A stretch of 7,192 bases of DNA from contig MEKM01000081.1 of NCBI GenBank assembly GCA_001766965.1, positions 1-7,192 of the forward strand, read 5' to 3'. The position numbers were made by a program, and so were the translations under genes. Below, in pieces: positions 4,747 to 7,192 of the stretch (its first letter is position 1; the number at the start of each line of letters is the position of its first letter). The notes beneath the pieces are model-generated. The model was not told the DNA's origin. It worked only from the letters and a program-made list of their open reading frames with translations, and made no database searches. Origin of the DNA: Acidobacteria bacterium RIFCSPHIGHO2_01_FULL_67_28. Its GTDB lineage: Bacteria; Acidobacteriota; Terriglobia; Acidiferrales; 2-02-FULL-67-57.

Positions 4747-5595
4747 CTACTGCCCGCCGAGGATAATGGGCAGGCCGTTCTTGCCGCTGCCGATGACCAC
4801 CACCTTGGCGTTGGCGCTGGCGGCGAGCTTCTCGGTGGCCTCGATGCCCTTCCAGGTCAGGAGCTGCTGGCTGATGCCCTGGGCGACAATCTGCTGGAAG
4901 TCGCGGATGCCGGCCGCCTCGATGCGCTTGCGCTCGGCCTCCTGCTTCTCCTTTTGCAGGATGAAGCTCATCCGCAGGGCATCCTGCTCGGCCTGCTGCT
5001 TGGCCTCGATGGCGCGGGCCAGCAGCGGAGGCAGCTGGACGTCGCGCAGCAGGATGTTCTCCAACTGGATGCCGCGCTTGGCCAACTCAATCCGCAGCTC
5101 GTCAGCAATCTGCTTGGCGATTTTCTCCCGCTCGCCGGTGTAGAGCGCGATGGCGTTGTGGGTGCCGGTCGCCGAGCGAATGGCGGCGCGCAGCATCGGC
5201 TCCACCACCACTTGCAGGTAGTTCGGGCCGATCTGCCGGAAGACGTCGGCCGCCTGCTGCGGGTTCAGCCGGAAGAGCAGCGAAGTGTCGAGCGTGACGA
5301 CGAGCCCTTCGTTCGACGGCACGCTGGCCTTCTCCTTCAACTCCATGGTCCGCACCGACAGGCGGTTGTTTGACTTGAAGGGGTTGACCAGATGCGTGCC
5401 CTCGGGCAGGACTTCCCCGGTCACCCGCCCGAACAGCGTCAGCACCCCCACGTGCCCCGCGGGCACGTAAGCGATGGCGGCGTAGAGCAGGATCACCAGC
5501 ACCACGCCGATGACGAACGCGGCCGTCGTGCGCGGCAGCCAGCTTTTTATCCGGGACATGTAAACTTCCTCAAACTCGGGATCGCGTGGAGACAT
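4747..5595 (-). CDS. SPFH/prohibitin-family membrane protein
   Basis: This is an SPFH (stomatin-prohibitin-flotillin-HflK/C) protein of 282 residues. These proteins form large membrane-anchored oligomeric cages or microdomains and often regulate membrane proteases. It has a short cytoplasmic head, one transmembrane helix (about 24-44, TTAAFVIGVVLVILLYAAIAYV), then the SPFH domain (about 46-215) with PAGHVGVLTLFGRV, PEGTHLVNPF, ELKEKASVPSNEGLVVTLD and the helical EREKIAKQIADELRIELAKRGIQLENILLRDVQLPP. An Ala/Glu/Lys-rich coiled coil (about 190-250, AIEAKQQAEQDALR...EAERKRIEAAG) follows, with a C-terminal ANAKVVVIGSGKNGLPIILGG. The ATG at 5593-5595 is chosen because GGAGGTG (5601-5607) lies 5 nt upstream. 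A second ATG 12 codons in (5557-5559) also has a GAGGAAG, so a shorter form is possible; the longer frame to 5733 has no support. A TATAAT at 5629-5634 is a likely -10. Confidence 0.93.
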   Translation of the reverse strand: MSPRDPEFEEVYMSRIKSWLPRTTAAFVIGVVLVILLYAAIAYVPAGHVGVLTLFGRVTGEVLPEGTHLVNPFKSNNRLSVRTMELKEKASVPSNEGLVVTLDTSLLFRLNPQQAADVFRQIGPNYLQVVVEPMLRAAIRSATGTHNAIALYTGEREKIAKQIADELRIELAKRGIQLENILLRDVQLPPLLARAIEAKQQAEQDALRMSFILQKEKQEAERKRIEAAGIRDFQQIVAQGISQQLLTWKGIEATEKLAASANAKVVVIGSGKNGLPIILGGQ

Positions 5596-5600
5596 TTCGA

Positions 5601-5607
5601 CACCTCC
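5601..5607 (-). promoter_or_regulatory. Shine-Dalgarno that fixes the SPFH start
   Basis: GGAGGTG on the minus strand, 5 nt before the ATG at 5593-5595, is near-perfectly complementary to the 16S anti-SD. It decides the start against the longer open frame that reaches 5733 and the later ATG at 5557-5559. Confidence 0.8.
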
Positions 5608-5628
5608 AACTAAATGGGATTCCCAGTC

Positions 5629-5634
5629 ATTATA
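5629..5634 (-). promoter_or_regulatory. Candidate -10 box for the SPFH gene
   Basis: The minus strand reads a perfect TATAAT 33 bp upstream of the start codon in otherwise GC-rich DNA. No good -35 is found at 16-18 bp, so activator dependence or chance is possible. A small dyad, TGGGA-T-TCCCA (5615-5625), lies about where transcription would start. Confidence 0.4.
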
Positions 5635-5705
5635 TCCTTGCTGACAAGCGAACCCCTGTCGAACGCCCTTTCTGCCTCCGGGGGGGTTGCGGGAATGCCC
5701 GTCCC

Positions 5706-5733
5706 ATGCGTCCGGACGCGTCTCCGGACGCAT
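5706..5733. repeat. Perfect 11-bp hairpin
   Basis: ATGCGTCCGGA (5706-5716) and TCCGGACGCAT (5723-5733) are exact reverse complements around the six-base loop CGCGTC. No second copy exists in the window, so it could be a REP singlet or a protein-binding dyad. There is no T-run on either side, so it is not an obvious terminator. Confidence 0.7.
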
Positions 5734-5790
5734 AACGCCTGCTGGCTAAGGGGGAGATAGCCGCCAGGGCGCCCCGATCGGCCAGGTAGC

Positions 5791-5832
5791 GCGGGTTGCC
5801 CCGAGCCCGGCGAGGGGCTACCCGCGGTTTTT
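5791..5832 (+). terminator. Terminator-like GC hairpin followed by a T-run
   Basis: GCGGGT-T-GCCCC (5791-5802) pairs with GGGGC-T-ACCCGC (5814-5825), eleven pairs with one T-T mismatch and an 11-nt loop. GG and TTTTT (5828-5832) follow on the plus strand. The shape fits an intrinsic terminator, but no plus-strand gene ends just upstream. It may instead block read-through toward yggX, or be part of a structured leader or a repeat. Confidence 0.35.
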
Positions 5833-5845
5833 CGCCGTTCAAGCC

Positions 5846-5896
5846 GCAGGAAGGCCCTGCCCCTCGGCTCCGCTCGGGGCAGGCGGGCCATCCTGC
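5846..5896. repeat. Long imperfect hairpin with the CGAGCGnAG module
   Basis: GCAGGA-A-GGCCC-TGCCCC (5846-5863) pairs with GGGGCA...GGGCC-A-TCCTGC (5876-5896): 17 base pairs with one A-A mismatch and a three-base bulge. The stretch 5860-5882 matches 3905-3927 at 21 of 23 positions, so at least this part is a dispersed repeat. It ends about 65 bp upstream of the yggX start. Confidence 0.65.
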
Positions 5897-5921
5897 GCTA
5901 CCAAGCTCGTGTGAGTTGCAG

Positions 5922-5927
5922 TATGCT
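5922..5927 (+). promoter_or_regulatory. Weak candidate -10 box for yggX
   Basis: TATGCT matches TATAAT at 4 of 6 positions and lies 34 bp before the yggX ATG, just after the hairpin-rich region. No convincing -35 is visible, so this is tentative. Confidence 0.25.
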
Positions 5928-5961
5928 GGGGAGCCGCGAATTCATTCGGGGGAGAGCCATC

Positions 5962-6237
5962 ATGGGTGAGCGAATGGTCAAATGCGCCAAGCTGGGCGAG
6001 ACCCTGCCGGGGCTGGAGGAGCCTCCCTACACGGGTGAGCTTGGCCAGCGCATCTACGAAAACGTCTCCAAGAAGGCCTGGGAGATGTGGAAAGAGCACC
6101 TGAAGATGATCCTCAACGAGTACCAGCTCAACCCCGCCACCCTGGAGGCCTGGGAGATTATTTCGAAGGAAGCGGAGAAGTTCTTCTTCGGCGCCGAAGC
6201 CAAGCTGCCCCCCGGCTACGTCCCCCCGAAGCACTGA
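5962..6237 (+). CDS. yggX: Fe(II)-trafficking / oxidative damage protection protein (YggX family)
   Basis: YggX-family proteins are small cytosolic proteins linked to Fe(II) handling and protection of iron-sulfur enzymes from oxidants. The 91-residue product carries the family pattern along its whole length: MVKCAKLG with the conserved Cys (C8), PPYTGELGQRIYENVSKKAWEMW (21-43), the helix ending MILNEYQLNP (49-58), and EKFFFG (72-77), then a short tail GYVPPKH. E. coli YggX is 91 residues, so it is complete. The ATG at 5962 is chosen because GGGGGAGAG (5948-5956) lies just upstream; an in-frame GTG at 5911 would add 17 residues unlike the family, and an ATG four codons in (5974) is also possible. 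It appears monocistronic, between the structured intergenic region and a repeat insertion. Its last 22 bases are duplicated 148 bp downstream, on the far side of repeat copy 4. Confidence 0.94.
   Translation: MGERMVKCAKLGETLPGLEEPPYTGELGQRIYENVSKKAWEMWKEHLKMILNEYQLNPATLEAWEIISKEAEKFFFGAEAKLPPGYVPPKH
6214..6235 (+). repeat. Direct repeat, left copy (end of yggX)
   Basis: Bases GGCTACGT-CCCCCC-GAAGCACT form the last codons of yggX (GYVPPKH, with the T of the stop). The same sequence with one additional C occurs at 6362-6384. The pair flanks repeat copy 4 and looks like a duplication made when that element arrived. Confidence 0.85.
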
Positions 6238-6257
6238 CCTCTGCCCCTCCCCCGTAT

Positions 6258-6356
6258 TGTCATCCCGAGCCCTTGATTGCTCTGGCGGCGAGGGATCCGC
6301 TTTTCAGTTCTGTCGCAGCGGACAAAAGCAGATTCCTCGCTCCGCTCGGAATGACA
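6258..6356. repeat. Palindromic interspersed repeat, family 1, copy 4 (divergent)
   Basis: The ends TGTCATCCCGAG and CTCGGAATGACA pair at 11 of 12 positions, and inner arms 6292-6304 and 6324-6336 (GGGATCCGCTTTT and AAAAGCAGATTCC) pair with two mismatches. The loop lacks the GCCAGTG of the other copies, so it belongs to a subfamily with the same tips. It sits 20 bp after the yggX stop, between the direct-repeat copies. Confidence 0.82.
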
Positions 6357-6361
6357 GAGAG

Positions 6362-6384
6362 GGCTACGTCCCCCCCGAAGCACT
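6362..6384 (+). repeat. Direct repeat, right copy (duplicated yggX end)
   Basis: This is identical to 6214-6235 apart from a C7 in place of a C6. The extra C shifts the frame, so it would read GYVPPEAL instead of GYVPPKH-stop. It is non-coding here and marks the right border of the inserted segment 6236-6361. Confidence 0.85.
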
Positions 6385-6394
6385 AGCCGCCTGC

Positions 6395-6468
6395 CACCGG
6401 CGAGACGCCGGTGCCACCTTCAGCCCTTTACTTTCCTTCATTCCCGTGGCACAGGCGTCCCGCCTGTG
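6395..6468. repeat. REP-like hairpin pair (family 2, copy B)
   Basis: CACCGGC-GAGAC-GCCGGTG (6395-6413) and CACAGGC-GTCCC-GCCTGTG (6450-6468) are perfect 7-bp hairpins. They are joined by GTGCCAC (6411-6417) pairing with GTGGCAC (6446-6452) around a 28-nt pyrimidine-rich spacer. The first hairpin differs from 3814-3832 by one loop base, so copies A and B are one family. It ends 20 bp before the rnhB start. Confidence 0.85.
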
Positions 6469-6472
6469 ACTG

Positions 6473-6481
6473 TGCTAGACT
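6473..6481 (+). promoter_or_regulatory. Candidate extended -10 for rnhB
   Basis: TGC-TAGACT has the TGn extension and 4 of 6 -10 matches. It sits between the REP pair and the rnhB GTG, and would place the transcript start at or within a base or two of the start codon, so the message could be leaderless. No -35 is visible. Confidence 0.3.
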
Positions 6482-6488
6482 CGGCGGC

Positions 6489-7136
6489 GTGGCGGGACGC
6501 TGCACACGCCGCTACGAGCGCGAGGCCGGGCGCCTCGGCTTTCTCCGCATCGCCGGCGTCGACGAAGTCGGCCGCGGAGCGCTCTTCGGCCCGGTGGTGG
6601 CCGCCGCTGTCATCCTCAATCCTGCGCGCCGCATCCCCGGGCTCGACGACTCCAAAAAACTCACCGCCGCCCGGCGGCGGTTGCTCTCCGAGAAAATCCT
6701 GGAGCGGGCGGTGGCCTGGGCGGTGGCGGAAGTCCTGCCCGAGCGCATCGACGCCTGGAACATCTACCAGGCCTCGCGGCAGGCGATGGAGCGGGCGCTG
6801 AAGGATTTGAAGCCGCCGGCCGACTTCATCTTGAGCGACGCCATGCGGCTCGAGTTGCCCATTCCCTGCCGGGCGGTCATCCACGGCGACGCCCGCTCCG
6901 TTTCGATTGCCGCCGCTTCTATCCTCGCCAAGGTCCACCGTGACCGGCTGATTACCGATTGGGATCGGGTGTATCCCGGTTACGGGCTGGCGCGGCACAA
7001 GGGCTACGCCACCCGCGAACATCTGGAGCGGCTCCGCCAGCAGGGCCCGACGCCGCTCCACCGGCGCTCCTTCGCCCCGGTGCGGGAGTCGCTCGCCATC
7101 CTCCACGCCGCCGAACAGAACCCCTTGCCCTTCTAA
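6489..7136 (+). CDS. rnhB: Ribonuclease HII
   Basis: RNase HII cuts the RNA strand of RNA-DNA hybrids and incises 5' of single ribonucleotides embedded in DNA, starting ribonucleotide excision repair. The 215-residue product has the full catalytic set: GVDEVGRGALFGPVVAAAV (23-41) with D25 and E26, ILSDAM (114-119) with D117, and GDARSVSIAAASILAKVHRD (133-152) with D134. DDSKKLT (53-59) and YPGYGLARHKGY (162-173) are also family motifs, and PTPLHRRSFAPV (187-198) is the C-terminal signature. The usual Lys before GD is His here (IHGD), a mild difference. The frame is open back to 6411, but that part is the REP sequence read as protein. The GTG at 6489 is the first plausible start, with no clear Shine-Dalgarno. 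rnhB often follows rplS; here about 3.8 kb of other genes separates them. Confidence 0.95.
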   Translation: MAGRCTRRYEREAGRLGFLRIAGVDEVGRGALFGPVVAAAVILNPARRIPGLDDSKKLTAARRRLLSEKILERAVAWAVAEVLPERIDAWNIYQASRQAMERALKDLKPPADFILSDAMRLELPIPCRAVIHGDARSVSIAAASILAKVHRDRLITDWDRVYPGYGLARHKGYATREHLERLRQQGPTPLHRRSFAPVRESLAILHAAEQNPLPF

Positions 7137-7155
7137 GCGTTTCCCGGCGCGAGCG

Positions 7156-7184
7156 TTGACACTCGCCGCCCGGCGTGCTAATTT
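7156..7184 (+). promoter_or_regulatory. Strong sigma70-type promoter reading out of the right edge
   Basis: TTGACA (7156-7161, perfect -35), a 17-bp spacer, and TAATTT (7179-7184, 4/6 -10) preceded by TGC as an extended -10. It starts 20 bp after the rnhB stop, so the next gene, beyond base 7192, probably has its own transcription unit. The spacer contains the dyad CGCCG-CC-CGGCG (7164-7175). Confidence 0.7.
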
Positions 7185-7192
7185 GCGGCGGC

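Larger units (their letters stand above)
5640..5910. other. Non-coding, highly foldable intergenic region between the SPFH gene and yggX
   Basis: I see no credible gene in this stretch of about 270 bases: the open frames across it on the minus strand have no ribosome-binding site and no recognisable protein pattern. It holds three strong inverted repeats, annotated separately (5706-5733, 5791-5825, 5846-5896). An outer pairing, GGTAGCGC (5785-5792) with GCGCTACC (5895-5902), could enclose the last two in a multi-branched fold, in competition with the bases that the inner stems share with it. Confidence 0.6.

Noticed and set aside
4699..5373. A 224-codon plus-strand open frame inside the SPFH region
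   Set aside because: It is antisense to a clear SPFH protein, Leu/Gly-rich without motifs, and begins in the REP hairpins.
5596..5733. N-terminal extension of the SPFH protein to an ATG at 5733
   Set aside because: It has no ribosome-binding site, its sequence is unlike the family, and its start lies in an 11-bp hairpin; GGAGGTG supports the ATG at 5593-5595.
6411..6488. N-terminal extension of rnhB from a GTG at 6411
   Set aside because: It would translate the REP pair; family alignment begins after the GTG at 6489.
1..7192. tRNA, rRNA, riboswitch, complete IS element, or defence/toxin genes
   Set aside because: I looked on both strands and found no cloverleaf with tRNA consensus bases, no rRNA-like sequence, no transposase and no recognisable defence or toxin-antitoxin gene.

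Overview
The window is GC-rich bacterial DNA; hand counts of single 60-base lines give about 73% GC in trmD. It carries housekeeping genes in a loosened trmD-rplS-rnhB neighbourhood, separated by dense families of short palindromic extragenic repeats. The repeat style (TGTCATTCyGAG-type palindromes and GTGGCAC-type paired hairpins), together with yggX, a small M50 protease and a secreted peptidase-MA-like protein, best fits a soil or groundwater Acidobacteriota genome or MAG. That assignment is inferred from the look of the sequence and was not tested.

Layout: (1) Positions 3-944 hold the 3' part of a beta-propeller-like gene, open at the left edge and clearly lower in GC (about 57% in two sampled lines). 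(2) trmD (981-1751) follows it. A convergent gene for a 100-residue four-cysteine protein (1748-2050, minus) overlaps trmD so that one CTAG tetramer supplies both stop codons. (3) rplS (2312-2689) is bracketed by copies of one palindromic repeat family. (4) A secreted, degenerate zinc-metallopeptidase-like gene (2966-3748, minus) diverges from a site-2-protease (M50) gene (3957-4661). The gap between them is filled with REP-like hairpins. (5) The M50 gene converges on an SPFH/prohibitin-family membrane protein gene (4747-5595, minus) across a three-stem REP pair. (6) A roughly 360-base non-coding, highly foldable stretch precedes yggX (5962-6237). (7) yggX is followed by a repeat insertion flanked by a 22/23-bp direct repeat, a second REP pair, and rnhB (6489-7136). 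(8) A near-consensus sigma70-type promoter at the right edge fires out of the window.

Function: trmD (m1G37 tRNA methylation) and rplS (ribosomal protein bL19) are translation genes that usually sit with rpsP and rimM. rnhB (RNase HII) often follows in the same cluster. Here they are split by membrane and envelope-proteostasis genes (M50, SPFH, MA-like) and a Fe(II)/oxidative-damage protein. I see no defence system, CRISPR array, tRNA, rRNA or complete insertion sequence. The most unusual content is the repeat layer: at least three hairpin families, one insertion with a clear duplication at the end of yggX, and a sequence module shared between families. Individual oddities are a TrmD with Glu at the usual catalytic Asp and an enlarged linker, and an HEMEQ in place of HExxH in the MA-like protein.
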